Shown here one piece after another: positions 10,160 through 19,880 of a stretch of 64,000 bases of DNA; the first letter of the stretch is position 1; the number at the start of each line of letters is the position of its first letter. The stretch is from contig NZ_JYLK01000001.1 in the NCBI RefSeq assembly GCF_001439805.1, positions 496,001-560,000 on the forward strand, written 5' to 3'. Below the pieces are notes generated by a model. It saw only the letters and a program-made list of their open reading frames with translations. It had not been told where the DNA came from and made no database searches. A program made the translations under genes and the position numbers. The stretch is from Pseudomonas trivialis (GTDB lineage Bacteria; Pseudomonadota; Gammaproteobacteria; Pseudomonadales; Pseudomonadaceae).

Positions 10160-10180
10160 GAGCGTTCCTCTTGAAAATGA

Positions 10181-10801
10181 TTAGACGGCAATCTTGTGGT
10201 CGGTCAGGCCAGGACTGCTGACCCGGTAGATACCAATTTCGCCCAACAGGTTGGGCCATAGCTTGCTCGCCCAGCCGTGGCGGTGCTGTTGATCGACGGC
10301 AAGGCGGTTGATCACCTTGGCTTCACGCTCGCTGCACAGCGCTTCGAAGTCTTCGAAGGTGCAGAAGTGGATGTTCGGCGTGTTGTACCAGGTGTAGGGC
10401 AGGAAATCCGAGACCGGCATGCGGCCTTTTGTGGCCAGGTACCAGCGACAGCGCCAGTGGCCGAAGTTGGGGAAGGTGATGATGCACTGGCGGCCGACAC
10501 GCAGCATTTCGTCGAGAATGCGGTCCGGGTAGTGCACCGCCTGCAGGGCCTGGGTCATTACCACGATGTCGAAGCTGTTGCTGGCAAAGTTGCCCAGGCC
10601 CTTGTCCAGGTCCTGCTCGATCACGTTGATGCCCTTGGCCACGCACTGGGCGATGTTGTCCGGGTCGTTTTCCAGGCCGTAGCCGGTGACTTGCTTGTGG
10701 TCGCGCAGCCAGCTCAGCAGTTCGCCATCGCCGCAGCCCAGGTCGAGCACGCGGCTGCCGGCGGGGATCCAGTCTTGGATGATGTCCAGGTCGGCTCTCA
10801 T
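10181..10801 (-). CDS. metW: methionine biosynthesis protein MetW
   Basis: 206-aa SAM-methyltransferase-like protein (motif I VLDLGCGDGELLSWL; later FDIVVMTQALQAV and FPNFGHWRCR). In Pseudomonas, MetW is needed together with MetX for homoserine acylation, and metX-metW are adjacent here with a 7-base gap. Its exact biochemical role is less certain than that of MetX. Confidence 0.94.
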   Translation of the reverse strand: MRADLDIIQDWIPAGSRVLDLGCGDGELLSWLRDHKQVTGYGLENDPDNIAQCVAKGINVIEQDLDKGLGNFASNSFDIVVMTQALQAVHYPDRILDEMLRVGRQCIITFPNFGHWRCRWYLATKGRMPVSDFLPYTWYNTPNIHFCTFEDFEALCSEREAKVINRLAVDQQHRHGWASKLWPNLLGEIGIYRVSSPGLTDHKIAV

Positions 10802-10808
10802 GGCGTTC

Positions 10809-11948
10809 TCACAAAATGATGCGGTTCATGTAGTTGCTGAAGGCCTGCAAGTAACGCGGGATCGGAATCAGGAAGGCGTCATGGCCTTGCGGTGCGTCGA
10901 TCTCCAGGTAGCAGACGTCCTTTTTGGCGGCCATCAAAGCGTCCACCAGCTCGCGCGAGCGCGCCGGCGAGAAGCGCCAGTCGGTGGTGAACGACATCAC
11001 GCAGAAGCTGGCGGTGACGTGCTCGAAGGTTTTCGCCAGGTCATCGTCATGGTTGGCCGCCGGGTCGAAGTAGTCCAGGGCCTTGGTCATCAGCAGGTAG
11101 GTGTTGGCGTCAAAGCGTCCGGAGAACTCCTCGCCCTGATAACGCAGGTAGCTTTCCACCTGGAACTCGACGCTGTGGAAGTCGTAGTTGAGCTTTTCGC
11201 TCTTGAGGCCCCGGCCGAATTTCTCGCCCATGGAGTCATCGGAGAGGTAGGTGATGTGCCCGACCATACGCGCCAACATCAGGCCGCGTTTGGGAATCAC
11301 GCCGGCTTCCTGGAACGAACCACCGTGGAACTCGGGATCGGTGAGGATTGCCTGGCGTGCCACTTCGTTGAAGGCGATGTTCTGCGCCGACAGTTTTGGC
11401 GCCGAGGCGATAGCCAGGCAGTGGCGCACGCGATCCGGGTAAGTGATGGTCCATTGCAGAGCTTGCATGCCGCCCAGGCTGCCGCCGATGACCGCTGCCC
11501 ACTGCCCGATGCCGAGCCGGTCGGCCAGGCGCGCCTGGCTGTGCACCCAGTCTTCCACGGTGAGTACCGGGAAGTCGGCGCCGAATGGCTTGCCGGTTTC
11601 CGGATTGAGACTGCTCGGGCCGGTGGAGCCGTTGCAGCCGCCGAGGTTGTTGAGGCTCACCACAAAAAACTTATGGGTATCGATGGGCTTGCCGGGCCCG
11701 ATGCAGCTGTCCCACCAGCCGGGCTTGCGCTCATCGGCGCTGTGGAAGCCGGCGGCGTGGTGATGGCCGGACAGGGCGTGGCAGATCAGCACGGCGTTGC
11801 TCGCCGTGGCGTTCAGCTGGCCGTAGGTTTCATAGATCAGGTCATAGGCCGGCAGCGACCGGCCGCAGGCCAGGGCCAGCGGTTCGCTGAAGTGCGCCAC
11901 TTGGGGCACGACCAGTCCAACAGAATCGGGGGGGAAGGCAGCTGGCAT
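10809..11948 (-). CDS. metX: homoserine O-acyltransferase MetX
   Basis: First committed step of methionine synthesis, an alpha/beta-hydrolase transferase (379 aa). Visible are the oxyanion region [13 protein letters not shown], a nucleophile elbow [10 protein letters not shown], and a C-terminal His in [10 protein letters not shown]. MetX paired with MetW in gamma-proteobacteria is usually the succinyl-transferring form (MetXS); the sequence alone does not settle succinyl versus acetyl. A REPIN separates it from yggT upstream. Confidence 0.94.
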   Translation of the reverse strand: MPAAFPPDSVGLVVPQVAHFSEPLALACGRSLPAYDLIYETYGQLNATASNAVLICHALSGHHHAAGFHSADERKPGWWDSCIGPGKPIDTHKFFVVSLNNLGGCNGSTGPSSLNPETGKPFGADFPVLTVEDWVHSQARLADRLGIGQWAAVIGGSLGGMQALQWTITYPDRVRHCLAIASAPKLSAQNIAFNEVARQAILTDPEFHGGSFQEAGVIPKRGLMLARMVGHITYLSDDSMGEKFGRGLKSEKLNYDFHSVEFQVESYLRYQGEEFSGRFDANTYLLMTKALDYFDPAANHDDDLAKTFEHVTASFCVMSFTTDWRFSPARSRELVDALMAAKKDVCYLEIDAPQGHDAFLIPIPRYLQAFSNYMNRIIL

Positions 11949-12035
11949 CGACCCTGCTCTCGTTTAAATGAGGCGTAAGTCTAAAGAGCGGGGGGGCCAG
12001 CGGCAAGCGAAGGCCTGCGCCCGCGCGCAGATATC

Positions 12036-12130
12036 AAATGTGGGAGGGGGCTTGCTCCCGATAGCGGGGTGTCAGTCACCTGTATTTCAACTGACACTCC
12101 GCCCTCGGGAGCAAGCCCCCTCCCACATTT
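12036..12130. repeat. REPIN, copy 2
   Basis: Inverted REP pair with GTGGGAGGGGGCTTGCTCCC on the left and the complement ending in CTCCCACATTT on the right. It lies between the co-directional yggT and metX. Here it could dampen read-through or stabilise the 3' end of the yggT message. Confidence 0.92.
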
Positions 12131-12144
12131 TTTGCCGCGGTCGT

Positions 12145-12732
12145 TCAGATCAGGCCGAACAGCTCCTTGGGCATGAACGCATAGAACGCCAGGCGCGGAA
12201 TCACCCAGCTTTGCAGCAGCTGGATTGCGATAAACGCAAAGATCGGCGAAATATCCAGGCCGCCCAGGTTGGGAATCAGGCGACGGAACGGCGCCAGCAC
12301 CGGCTCGGTGATCTGGTACACCAGCTCCGCGCCCGGGCTGCGGCTGCCCGGTGCAACCCACGAGAGGATCACGCTGATGATCATCGACCAGAAAATGATC
12401 TTCAAAAACAGCGAGAACACCCCGATCAGCGCCCACGGCAACAGCAGCGGTGTGAAGGCCTGATAGCCACTGAGCATCAGGATCACCACGAACAGCAGCA
12501 TTTGCAGCAGCAGTGCGAGCACCAGCGACGACATGTCCAGGCCGAACAGGCTCGGGATCACCCGGCGCAGTGGCTTGAGCAGCGGTTGCGTGGCCTTGAC
12601 CACGAACTGGCACAGCGGGTTGTAGAAGTTCGCGCGCACCAGTTGCAGGATAAAGCGCATCAGCACGATCAGCAGGTACAGGCTGCCCAGGGTCTGGATG
12701 ATGAAGATGGCAGCGTCATTGATTCCGAGCAT
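12145..12732 (-). CDS. yggT: YggT family membrane protein
   Basis: 195-aa protein with two tandem YggT repeats, each of two membrane helices with the hallmark (FYNPLCQFVVKATQPLLKPLRRVIP and ELVYQITEPVLAPFRRLIPNLGGLDISP). The family lies next to proC across bacteria and has been linked to osmotic and envelope functions, but no activity is proven. proC lies 25 bases upstream on the same strand. Confidence 0.93.
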   Translation of the reverse strand: MLGINDAAIFIIQTLGSLYLLIVLMRFILQLVRANFYNPLCQFVVKATQPLLKPLRRVIPSLFGLDMSSLVLALLLQMLLFVVILMLSGYQAFTPLLLPWALIGVFSLFLKIIFWSMIISVILSWVAPGSRSPGAELVYQITEPVLAPFRRLIPNLGGLDISPIFAFIAIQLLQSWVIPRLAFYAFMPKELFGLI

Positions 12733-12757
12733 GTTTGATTACCTTGGTAAGGGACGA

Positions 12758-13576
12758 CTATTTGCCCAGTTGCTCGGCCATCTCGGCCGAACGATGTGCC
12801 GCAGCACCCAGTGCTGTTTCCACCAGGGCTTCAAAGCCACCGGCCTGGAATGATTCGATGGCCGCTTGGGTGGTGCCGCCTGGCGAGGTCACGCGACGAC
12901 GCAGTTCGGCGGCGTCCACCTCGCTGGCGACGGCCATTTTTGCCGCGCCCAGCGCTGTTTGCTCGGCCAGTTGTTCCGCCACGTCATGGGGCAGGCCCAG
13001 TTTGACGCCAGCGGCGGTCATGGCTTCGATCAGCAGGAAAAAGTACGCCGGGCCGCTGCCGGACACGGCGGTGACCGCATCCAGTTGCTGCTCCTGCGCA
13101 AGCCATACAGCGATGCCCACGGCAGACAGCAACGCCTGGGCCTGGTCGCGCTGTGTGGCGCTGACTTCGGCGGTGGCGTACAGGCCGCTCACGCCCTGGC
13201 GCAGCAGCGACGGGGTATTGGGCATGCAACGCACGATCGGCTGGGCGCCGAGCCAGTGGTGCATGCTGGCACAGGTGATACCGGCGGCAATCGATACCAC
13301 AAGCTGATGCGGCTGCAGGCTTGGCCGCAGGCTTTCGCACACCGCCTTCATGGCCTGTGGCTTGACCGCCAGCACGATCACGTCGACGCCATGGATGGCC
13401 TCGGCATTGTCGGCGAAGGTCTCGATACCGTGCTCGGCGCTGACGCGCGCGCGCGTCTCTTCGCCCGGGTCGCTGGCGCGGATCTGCGCGGCGTCCAGGC
13501 CCTTGGCCCGCAGGCCGCCGATCAGGCTGGCCGCCATGTTACCGGCGCCGATAAAGGCAATACGCGTGTCTTTCAT
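12758..13576 (-). CDS. proC: pyrroline-5-carboxylate reductase ProC
   Basis: Last step of proline synthesis, NAD(P)H-dependent. The 272-aa protein has the dinucleotide fold IAFIGAGNMAASLIGGL at the N-terminus, VLAVKPQAMKAV, and the C-terminal signature DAVTAVSGSGPAYFFLLIEAM with RRRVTSPGGTTQAAI. It belongs to the yggS-proC-yggT set. Confidence 0.97.
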   Translation of the reverse strand: MKDTRIAFIGAGNMAASLIGGLRAKGLDAAQIRASDPGEETRARVSAEHGIETFADNAEAIHGVDVIVLAVKPQAMKAVCESLRPSLQPHQLVVSIAAGITCASMHHWLGAQPIVRCMPNTPSLLRQGVSGLYATAEVSATQRDQAQALLSAVGIAVWLAQEQQLDAVTAVSGSGPAYFFLLIEAMTAAGVKLGLPHDVAEQLAEQTALGAAKMAVASEVDAAELRRRVTSPGGTTQAAIESFQAGGFEALVETALGAAAHRSAEMAEQLGK

Positions 13577-13600
13577 GACAGGTCCTTAGCTAAATGAGCG

Positions 13601-14296
13601 TCAACCATGTGTTGGCTGGCCGTAGTCGCGGGCGCCAAACAGCGCGGTGCCGACCCGCACCCAGGTGGCGCCCTGGGCGATGGCCGACGCGAGGTCGTGG
13701 CTCATGCCCATGGAAAGTGTGTCCAGCGCCAGATTCAGGCTGGCTTGCAACTCGCGCACGCTGGCGAACGCGGCGTCCTGTGCGGCGCGGTCTTCAGTCG
13801 GCTCAGGGATCGCCATCAGGCCTCGCAGCGTCAGGTGCGGCAGGGCGCTGATGGCGTTCGCCAGGGCCGGCAGGTCGGCGGGCGTGCAGCCGGACTTGCT
13901 GACTTCGCCACTGACGTTGACCTGGATGCAGACATTCAGCGGCGGCAGGTCGGCCGGGCGTTGTTCGGACAGGCGTTGTGCGATTTTCAGGCGGTCCACG
14001 GAATGCACCCAGGCGAAGTTCTCGGCGATGGCGCGAGTCTTGTTCGATTGAATGGGGCCGATGAAGTGCCAACTCAAGGGCAGGTCGGATAATTGCGCCT
14101 GTTTGCTCAATGCTTCCTGCAGGTAGTTCTCGCCGAAGTCGCGCACGCCGGCGGCATAGGCTTCGCGCACGGCTTCGGCGGGTTTGGTCTTGCTCACGGC
14201 CAGCAGGAGGATGCTGCTCGGGTCACGTTGCACGGCGTCGGCCGCGGCGCGGATGCGCTGGCTAACCTGGCCGATGTTGTCTGCTATCGTCGACAT
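13601..14296 (-). CDS. yggS: YggS family pyridoxal-phosphate homeostasis protein
   Basis: 231-aa PLP-binding TIM-barrel protein (COG0325) that controls cellular PLP and amino-acid balance without known catalysis. Motifs: LLAVSKTKPAEAVREAY with the PLP Lys, DFGENYLQEA, WHFIGPIQSNKTR, and the C-terminal GMSHDLASAIAQGATWVRVGTALFG. It is divergent from pilT, as in other Pseudomonas. Confidence 0.95.
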   Translation of the reverse strand: MSTIADNIGQVSQRIRAAADAVQRDPSSILLLAVSKTKPAEAVREAYAAGVRDFGENYLQEALSKQAQLSDLPLSWHFIGPIQSNKTRAIAENFAWVHSVDRLKIAQRLSEQRPADLPPLNVCIQVNVSGEVSKSGCTPADLPALANAISALPHLTLRGLMAIPEPTEDRAAQDAAFASVRELQASLNLALDTLSMGMSHDLASAIAQGATWVRVGTALFGARDYGQPTHG

Positions 14297-14353
14297 TCAA
14301 GATGCACCCGTGGATATGGAGTCCGCGGCATTCTACTGGAAATGGAAAGCCCT

Positions 14354-15388
14354 ATGGATATCACTCAATTGCTGACGGCCAGCGTGCGCCGTGGCGCCTC
14401 CGACCTGCATCTGTCGGCGGGTCTGGTGCCGATGTTGCGTATTGATGGCGAGGTATGGCCATTGGATTGGCCGGTGCTTTCACCACCGCAAGTAGCGGAC
14501 TTGTTGAGCCCTTTGCTCAATCAACACCAGCAAAAGGATTTCGAAACATCTCTTGAAACGGATTTTGCGTTCGAGCTGCCGGACGTGGCGCGGTTCCGGG
14601 TAAACGTGTTCCAGCAGGCACGTGGCGTGGGCGCGGTGTTTCGCACCATTCCCTGCGAGGTCCAGAGCCTGCAAAGTTTGGGGCTGGGCGAAATCTTCCA
14701 GCGCATCGCCCGCTTGCCGCGCGGCCTGGTGCTGGTGACCGGACCCACCGGCTCGGGCAAGTCCACCACGCTGGCGGCGATGATCGATGACCTCAATCGG
14801 CATCGGCGCCAGCATATCCTTACGCTGGAAGACCCCATCGAGTTTATCCACCGGCCGAACATGGCCTTGATCAACCAGCGCCAGGTGCACCGCGACACCC
14901 ACAGCTTCTCGACGGCCCTGCGCTCGGCCCTGCGCGAAGACCCGGACGTGATCCTGATCGGCGAATTGCGCGACCTGGAAACCATTCGCCTGGCGTTGAC
15001 GGCGGCGGAGACCGGGCACCTGGTGTTCGGCACCCTGCACACCACTTCGGCGGCCAAGAGCGTGGACCGGCTGGTGGATGTGTTCCCGGCGGGGGAAAAG
15101 GCCATGGTGCGCTCAATGCTGGCGCAATCGCTGCAGGCGGTGGTGTCACAGGTGCTGGTCAAGAAGCTCGGCGGCGGGCGCGTGGCGGCCCATGAAATCA
15201 TGCTGTGCACGCCGGCCATTCGTAATCTGATCCGCGAGGACAAGGTGGCGCAGATGGTCTCGGCGATTCAGACCGGCGGGGCGGTGGGGATGAAGATGCT
15301 GGACATGAGCTTGCAGGCGCTGGTGAGCGAGGGGCTGATCAGCCGGGAGGACGCACGCGAGAAGGCAACAGTGCCTGGGGATATATAG
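14354..15388 (+). CDS. pilT: type IV pilus retraction ATPase PilT
   Basis: Hexameric ATPase that drives pilus retraction. The start at 14354 (MDITQLL) gives 344 aa, which matches PilT; an ATG 12 bases earlier is possible. The protein has Walker A GPTGSGKSTT at about residues 130-138, the Asp box ILTLEDPIEFIH, Walker B region LREDPDVILIGELRD, the His box GHLVFGTLHTTSA and the C-terminal AIRNLIREDK motif. The N-terminal 90 residues look more divergent from the PilT I recall from P. aeruginosa than the core does. No pilU follows; a REPIN and a convergent gene do. Confidence 0.93.
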   Translation: MDITQLLTASVRRGASDLHLSAGLVPMLRIDGEVWPLDWPVLSPPQVADLLSPLLNQHQQKDFETSLETDFAFELPDVARFRVNVFQQARGVGAVFRTIPCEVQSLQSLGLGEIFQRIARLPRGLVLVTGPTGSGKSTTLAAMIDDLNRHRRQHILTLEDPIEFIHRPNMALINQRQVHRDTHSFSTALRSALREDPDVILIGELRDLETIRLALTAAETGHLVFGTLHTTSAAKSVDRLVDVFPAGEKAMVRSMLAQSLQAVVSQVLVKKLGGGRVAAHEIMLCTPAIRNLIREDKVAQMVSAIQTGGAVGMKMLDMSLQALVSEGLISREDAREKATVPGDI

Positions 15389-15411
15389 CGTCATTGCAAA
15401 CAATGAAAGCC

Positions 15412-15504
15412 AATGTGGGAGGGGGCTTGCTCCCGATAGCGGTGTACCCGTCAGCTCATCTTTAGCTGACCCACCGCCATCGGGAGCAAGCCCCCTCCCA
15501 CATT
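15412..15504. repeat. REPIN, copy 3
   Basis: Inverted REP pair of the same family between the convergent pilT and NlpC/P60 genes. The inner half-palindrome (GTCAGCTC...TAGCTGAC) adds a second stem inside the doublet. Confidence 0.92.
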
Positions 15505-15526
15505 TACTGCACGTGAGCCTGGAAAA

Positions 15527-16165
15527 TCAGCGCTGCACGATCCGCAGGTTGTTGTTCTGCTCTTTGGGCAATACGCGCTTGGCGATCACGTAGTTCTTGT
15601 CCCAGAACGGCTTTTTCAGCGTGTCGATGCTCACCGACTTGCCACGACGCGGCGCGTGGATGAAGCGGTCGTTGCCCAGATAAATGGCAACGTGGTTCAC
15701 CTGGCGGCTCTTCAACTTGAAGAACAGCAGGTCGCCCGGCTTCAGGTCCTTGCGGTCAACCTTCTGCCCGTGGCCGGCGGCCATGGCGTTGGACGTACGC
15801 GGCAAATCCACCGCCTTGACGTCATTGAAGGCATATTTCACCAAACCGCTGCAGTCGAACCCTTTACTTGGGCTGCTGCCGCCCCAACGATAAGGAGTAC
15901 CGAGCACATTCACGGCGCGGCTCAAAACAGTGCTGCTCTGTTTGGTGTTGACGGCCATCAGCGCCGGAGTGGCTTTGCCGTGGGCCTTGCTCAGTTGAGT
16001 CGGGCGCTTGACGGTCAGCTTGGCTGATTTGGCGTTGACTGGGGTGCTATGAACTTTAGGGGTGAAACCGTTAACGTTGGGAAGACGTTGCTCACGATTG
16101 GTGGCGTGGGCGGCCAGTGGCATTAATAGGCAGATGGTTAGCCATGTCTTGAAAAAAGGTCGCAT
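15527..16165 (-). CDS. NlpC/P60 family cell-wall hydrolase
   Basis: Secreted peptidoglycan endopeptidase of the C40 family. The start at 16165 gives 212 aa beginning MRPFFKTWLTICLLMPLAAHA, a signal peptide; upstream in-frame residues are not family-like. The catalytic Cys is in GFDCSGLVKYAF, the His in NHVAIYLGNDRFIHAP, and a Lys/Arg-rich linker precedes the domain. A TATAAA element lies on this strand at 16197-16202, about 30 bases upstream of the start, and may be its -10, but no convincing -35 was seen. Confidence 0.9.
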   Translation of the reverse strand: MRPFFKTWLTICLLMPLAAHATNREQRLPNVNGFTPKVHSTPVNAKSAKLTVKRPTQLSKAHGKATPALMAVNTKQSSTVLSRAVNVLGTPYRWGGSSPSKGFDCSGLVKYAFNDVKAVDLPRTSNAMAAGHGQKVDRKDLKPGDLLFFKLKSRQVNHVAIYLGNDRFIHAPRRGKSVSIDTLKKPFWDKNYVIAKRVLPKEQNNNLRIVQR

Positions 16166-16415
16166 TCGGCGTGGCTCATATGGGTTAGCGCGCAACTTTA
16201 TAACAGCTTTTTGTGTCGATCTCAGGCCGTTTGTCGACTCAACCTTGACGGTAAAATCAGGAAAAAGGCGACGATTGCCTGTCATTGTCGGACACAAGTC
16301 AGGTGGCATAAGGCTTTCAGGGCAGGGAAGATACCATTTGCCGTACGTCGGGCGCCTGTAAAAAAGTCACAAAGAAAGTGAAAAAATTTATCTATCGAGG
16401 CAAATGAGGTACGCG

Positions 16416-16844
16416 ATGAACACCTATCAACAGATTGGCCAGCAGCAAGACACCCACAGCAAGGTGATCGGTTACCTGCTGTGGATTTTCGGTTTTACCG
16501 GCGCGCATCGCTTTTATTACGGCAAACCCGTGACCGGAACGATCTGGTTTTTCACCCTGGGCTTGCTGGGTATCGGCTGGCTGATCGACTTCTTCCTGAT
16601 CCCGGCCATGGACCGTGAAGCCGACCTGCGTTTTACCGCCGGGCCTGTCGAATACAACATCGCCTGGATTCTGCTGGCGTTTCTGGGCGTGTTCGGTGTG
16701 CACCGCATGTACCAGGGCAAATGGATCACCGGCCTGATCTACCTGCTGACCGGCGGGTTGTTCCTGGTGGGGGTGTTGTATGACTTCTGGACGTTGAATA
16801 CGCAGATATCGATCCGCAATGCCGAGCGCAACAGCGGCCGATAA
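16416..16844 (+). CDS. TM2 domain-containing membrane protein
   Basis: 142-aa protein with two TM2-like units: KVIGYLLWIFGFTGAHRFYYGKPVTG and later LLAFLGVFGVHRMYQGKWITG, each followed by a hydrophobic helix. TM2 proteins are small membrane proteins of unknown role. The ATG at 16416 has AATGAGGT upstream as ribosome site, better than the in-frame ATG at 16404. It is divergent from the NlpC/P60 gene. Confidence 0.87.
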   Translation: MNTYQQIGQQQDTHSKVIGYLLWIFGFTGAHRFYYGKPVTGTIWFFTLGLLGIGWLIDFFLIPAMDREADLRFTAGPVEYNIAWILLAFLGVFGVHRMYQGKWITGLIYLLTGGLFLVGVLYDFWTLNTQISIRNAERNSGR

Positions 16845-16885
16845 ATCGCGTAGCCCTGATGGAGCTCATAAGCCTGATGGAGCTC

Positions 16886-16980
16886 AACTGTGGGAGGGGG
16901 CTTGCTCCCGATAGCGGTGGACCCGTCAGCTCATCTGTTGCTGACCCACTGCAATCGGGAGCAAGCCCCCTCCCACATTT
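16886..16980. repeat. REPIN, copy 4
   Basis: Inverted REP pair between the convergent TM2 and pyrC' genes, nearly identical in its outer arms to copies 1 to 3. A short duplication (CTGATGGAGCTCA) lies just before it at about 16856-16886. Confidence 0.92.
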
Positions 16981-17003
16981 ACTGTGACCACTTTAAAGGG
17001 GTG

Positions 17004-18275
17004 TCAGGCCTGGTAGCTGATGCGTCCGTCGACCAAGGTATAACGCACCGTCGCCGGCAGGCTATGCCCGATAAATGGGCAGTTCTCACCCTTGGACAGC
17101 CAATGCTCCCCGGCAATCGTCGAGCTGGCCGGGTCAAACAACACCAGGTCCGCCGCCGCCCCCACTGCCAGCTTGCCCGCCGGCAGGCGCAACGCTTCGG
17201 CCGGGCCACTGCTCAGGCGCGCCAGCAGCGTCGGCAAATCCAGCAAGCCGTCTTCCACCAGGGTCATCGCCAGCGGCAGCAACAGCTCAACGCTGCTGAT
17301 ACCCGGCTCGGTCGCGCCAAATGGCGCCAGCTTGGCGTCACGTTCGTGGGGCTGGTGATGGCTGGAAATCGCCGACACCACACCGGATTTGATCGCCGCC
17401 CGCAAACCCTCGCGGTCGGCCAATGTGCGCAGCGGCGGCTGCACGTGGTACAGGCTGGAGAAGTCGATCAGCGCTTCATCCGTGAGGATCAACTGATACA
17501 GCGCCACGTCCGCCGTGACCGGCAGGCCACGGGCCTGGGCCTGGGCAATCAGGGCAACCCCGCGTGCGCTGGTCAGTTGGCTGAAATGTGCGCGCACGCC
17601 GCTTTGTTCCACCAGCAGCAGGTCGCGGGCCAGGGCCACGGTCTCGGCGGTTTCCGGGATGCCGGGCAGGCCGAGGAAGCTGGCCACGGCGCCTTCATGG
17701 GCCAGGCCGCCTTCGGCCAGGTCGCGGTCCTGGGAATGAAAGATCACCGTCAGGTCGAAGGTGGCCGCGTACTCCAGGGCACGGCACAGGGTGCGGGTGC
17801 TGCGGAAGCTCTCCAGGCCGTTGCCGAAGGCCACGCAACCGGCGTCGCGCAGGGCAATCAGCTCGGCCAGTTGTTCGCCGTCCAGGCCTTTGCTCAGGGC
17901 GCCGATGGGGAACACCTTGCAATTGCCGGCTTCGCGGGCGCGGTCGAGGATCAGTTCGGTCACCGCCGAAGTGTCCAGCACCGGTTTGGTGTGCGGCGGG
18001 CAGCACAGGCTGGTCACGCCACCGGCAGCGGCGGCGCGGGTTTCGCTGGCGATGCTGCCCTTGCGGCTGTAGCCCGGCTCGCGCAGGGCAACGTTCAGGT
18101 CCACCAGGCCCGGCGCGGCCACCAGGCCGTTGGCGTCGATGGTCTGGCTGGGACTGAAGCCGTTGGGGGCGGCGCCGATGGCAATGATCTTGCCGGCTTC
18201 CAGATGCAGATCGGTGACGTGATCCAGGCCACTGGCCGGGTCGATAACGCGCGCGCCAAGAATGCTGAGCTTCAC
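17004..18275 (-). CDS. pyrC': dihydroorotase-like subunit PyrC' (probably inactive)
   Basis: 423-aa amidohydrolase-fold protein encoded 3' of pyrB and overlapping it by 4 bases. Active dihydroorotases carry an HxH zinc pair in the sequence PGxIDxHVHLREPG; here it reads [15 protein letters not shown], so both His are replaced (Asn61 and Ala63). This matches the Pseudomonas PyrC' type, which has no enzyme activity and holds the ATCase dodecamer together. A separate active pyrC should exist elsewhere in the genome. Confidence 0.92.
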   Translation of the reverse strand: MKLSILGARVIDPASGLDHVTDLHLEAGKIIAIGAAPNGFSPSQTIDANGLVAAPGLVDLNVALREPGYSRKGSIASETRAAAAGGVTSLCCPPHTKPVLDTSAVTELILDRAREAGNCKVFPIGALSKGLDGEQLAELIALRDAGCVAFGNGLESFRSTRTLCRALEYAATFDLTVIFHSQDRDLAEGGLAHEGAVASFLGLPGIPETAETVALARDLLLVEQSGVRAHFSQLTSARGVALIAQAQARGLPVTADVALYQLILTDEALIDFSSLYHVQPPLRTLADREGLRAAIKSGVVSAISSHHQPHERDAKLAPFGATEPGISSVELLLPLAMTLVEDGLLDLPTLLARLSSGPAEALRLPAGKLAVGAAADLVLFDPASSTIAGEHWLSKGENCPFIGHSLPATVRYTLVDGRISYQA

Positions 18276-19276
18276 TGGGCGTTCTCCTGCTCGAATTGAC
18301 GTTGCGCGGTTTGCCCGCTCATGGCCATGGACATCACCGCCATGCGCACGGCGATGCCGTAGGTCACCTGGTTGAGAATCACCGACTGGTTGCCGTCGGC
18401 CACCGCCGACTCGATCTCCACCCCCCGGTTGATCGGGCCCGGGTGCATCACGATGGCATCGGGTTTCGCGCCGGCCAGCCTTGCGGTGGTCAGGCCGAAC
18501 AGGCGGTAGAACTCGCCCTCGCTCGGCAGTAGCCCACCGGACATGCGTTCGCGTTGCAGGCGCAGCATGATCACCACGTCCACATCCTTGAGGCCTTCGG
18601 CCATGTTGGTGTAGACCTTGACGCCGTACTGCTCGATGCCGATCGGCAGCAGGGTCTTGGGCGCAATCACGCGGATATCCGGGCAGCCCAGCGCTTTGAG
18701 GGCCAGCATGTTCGAGCGCGCCACCCGCGAGTGCAGGATGTCGCCGACGATGGCCACCGAAAGGTTTTCAACGCTGCCCTTGTGCCGCCGGATGGTGAGC
18801 ATGTCGAGCATGCCCTGGGTCGGGTGGGCGTGACGGCCGTCGCCGCCGTTGATGATCGCCACCTGCGGGCACACGTGCTCGGCGATGAAGTGCGCGGCGC
18901 CGGAGTCGCCGTGGCGCACCACGAACATGTCGGCGGCCATGGCTTCGAGGTTGCGCAGGGTATCGAGCAGGGTTTCGCCCTTGCTCGCCGACGAGGTGGA
19001 CACGTTCAGCGTGATCACGTCGGCCGACAGGCGCTGGGCCGCCAGTTCAAAGGTGGTGCGCGTGCGCGTGGAGTTCTCGAAGAACACATTGCAGATGGTC
19101 TTGCCGCGCAGCAGCGGTACCTTCTTCACCGCGCGTCCGCCCACTTCGAGGAACGAGTCGGCGGTGTCGAGGATTTCGGTGAGCAGTTCGCGGGGCAAAC
19201 CGTCGAGGGACAAGAAATGTTGCAACTGACCCTGAGCATTGAGCTGCAGCGGGCGCTTGGCATCTAAAGGCGTCAT
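18272..19276 (-). CDS. pyrB: aspartate carbamoyltransferase catalytic subunit PyrB
   Basis: Forms carbamoyl-aspartate in pyrimidine synthesis. The 334-aa chain is longer than E. coli PyrB because of the N-terminal extension typical of class A ATCases, which pair with PyrC'. Motifs: carbamoyl-phosphate loop [41 protein letters not shown] and the C-terminal [13 protein letters not shown]. It lies 24 bases downstream of pyrR. Confidence 0.96.
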   Translation of the reverse strand: MTPLDAKRPLQLNAQGQLQHFLSLDGLPRELLTEILDTADSFLEVGGRAVKKVPLLRGKTICNVFFENSTRTRTTFELAAQRLSADVITLNVSTSSASKGETLLDTLRNLEAMAADMFVVRHGDSGAAHFIAEHVCPQVAIINGGDGRHAHPTQGMLDMLTIRRHKGSVENLSVAIVGDILHSRVARSNMLALKALGCPDIRVIAPKTLLPIGIEQYGVKVYTNMAEGLKDVDVVIMLRLQRERMSGGLLPSEGEFYRLFGLTTARLAGAKPDAIVMHPGPINRGVEIESAVADGNQSVILNQVTYGIAVRMAVMSMAMSGQTAQRQFEQENAQ

Positions 19277-19300
19277 CGCGGGGACTCTTTACAAGGCGGT

Positions 19301-19807
19301 TTAAAGGGCGAGGTCTTGCAGTTCGAGTTCGAGCGGCGTGGGACCGGACAATTTTACCCGCTGGTGGGCTGCCAAAGACAGCGTGGCGCCGACCACGTCC
19401 GGGCTGATCGGCAATTCGCCAGCGTCCAGGTCCAGCAGGCACACCAGCGTCACGCTGGCCGGGCGCCCGTAGTCGAACAGCTCGTTGAGGGCGGCGCGGA
19501 TGGTGCGGCCGCTCATCAGCACGTCGTCGATCAGCACCAGATGCTGGCCCTCCACCTCAAACGGCAGCGCCGAGGGTTGCACCTGCGGGTGCAGGCCGTT
19601 CTGGCTGAAGTCGTCGCGGTAGAACGACACGTCCAGGGTGCCCAGCGGCGACTCGCTGCCCAGCTCGGTCAGCAGCGCCTGGGCCACCCACACACCGCCG
19701 GTGCGAATGCCGATGAAGCGCGGTTCGCTGATGCCACGGTGTTCCAGGTGGGCGCTGAGGCGTGTCGCCATCTGGGTGATCAGTTCGGCGGGATTGGGCA
19801 GGCTCAT
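19301..19807 (-). CDS. pyrR: PyrR bifunctional pyrimidine regulator / uracil phosphoribosyltransferase
   Basis: 168-aa PRTase-fold protein that senses UMP and PRPP. The start at 19807 ([10 protein letters not shown]) has GGAGC just upstream. The PRPP loop reads [20 protein letters not shown] and the uracil-binding hood region is [16 protein letters not shown]. It is first in pyrR-pyrB-pyrC'. In Pseudomonas, PyrR influences this operon by a mechanism less clear than the Bacillus attenuator; a hairpin with a T-run lies just upstream. Confidence 0.93.
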   Translation of the reverse strand: MSLPNPAELITQMATRLSAHLEHRGISEPRFIGIRTGGVWVAQALLTELGSESPLGTLDVSFYRDDFSQNGLHPQVQPSALPFEVEGQHLVLIDDVLMSGRTIRAALNELFDYGRPASVTLVCLLDLDAGELPISPDVVGATLSLAAHQRVKLSGPTPLELELQDLAL

Positions 19808-19855
19808 GGGGGCTCCTTGGTAGGCCTCGCGCAGGCAAGGTCCGGGCTCAAACGT

Positions 19856-19878
19856 AAAAAGACGCGGCATGCCGCGTC
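19856..19878 (-). terminator. hairpin plus T-run between ruvX and pyrR
   Basis: GACGCGGCATGCCGCGTC (19861-19878) is a perfect 18-base palindrome, followed on the minus strand by five T. It starts 2 bases after the ruvX stop. It is a standard intrinsic terminator for ruvX, and it also sits 49 bases ahead of pyrR, so partial read-through could serve pyr control. Confidence 0.82.
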
Positions 19879-19880
19879 AG

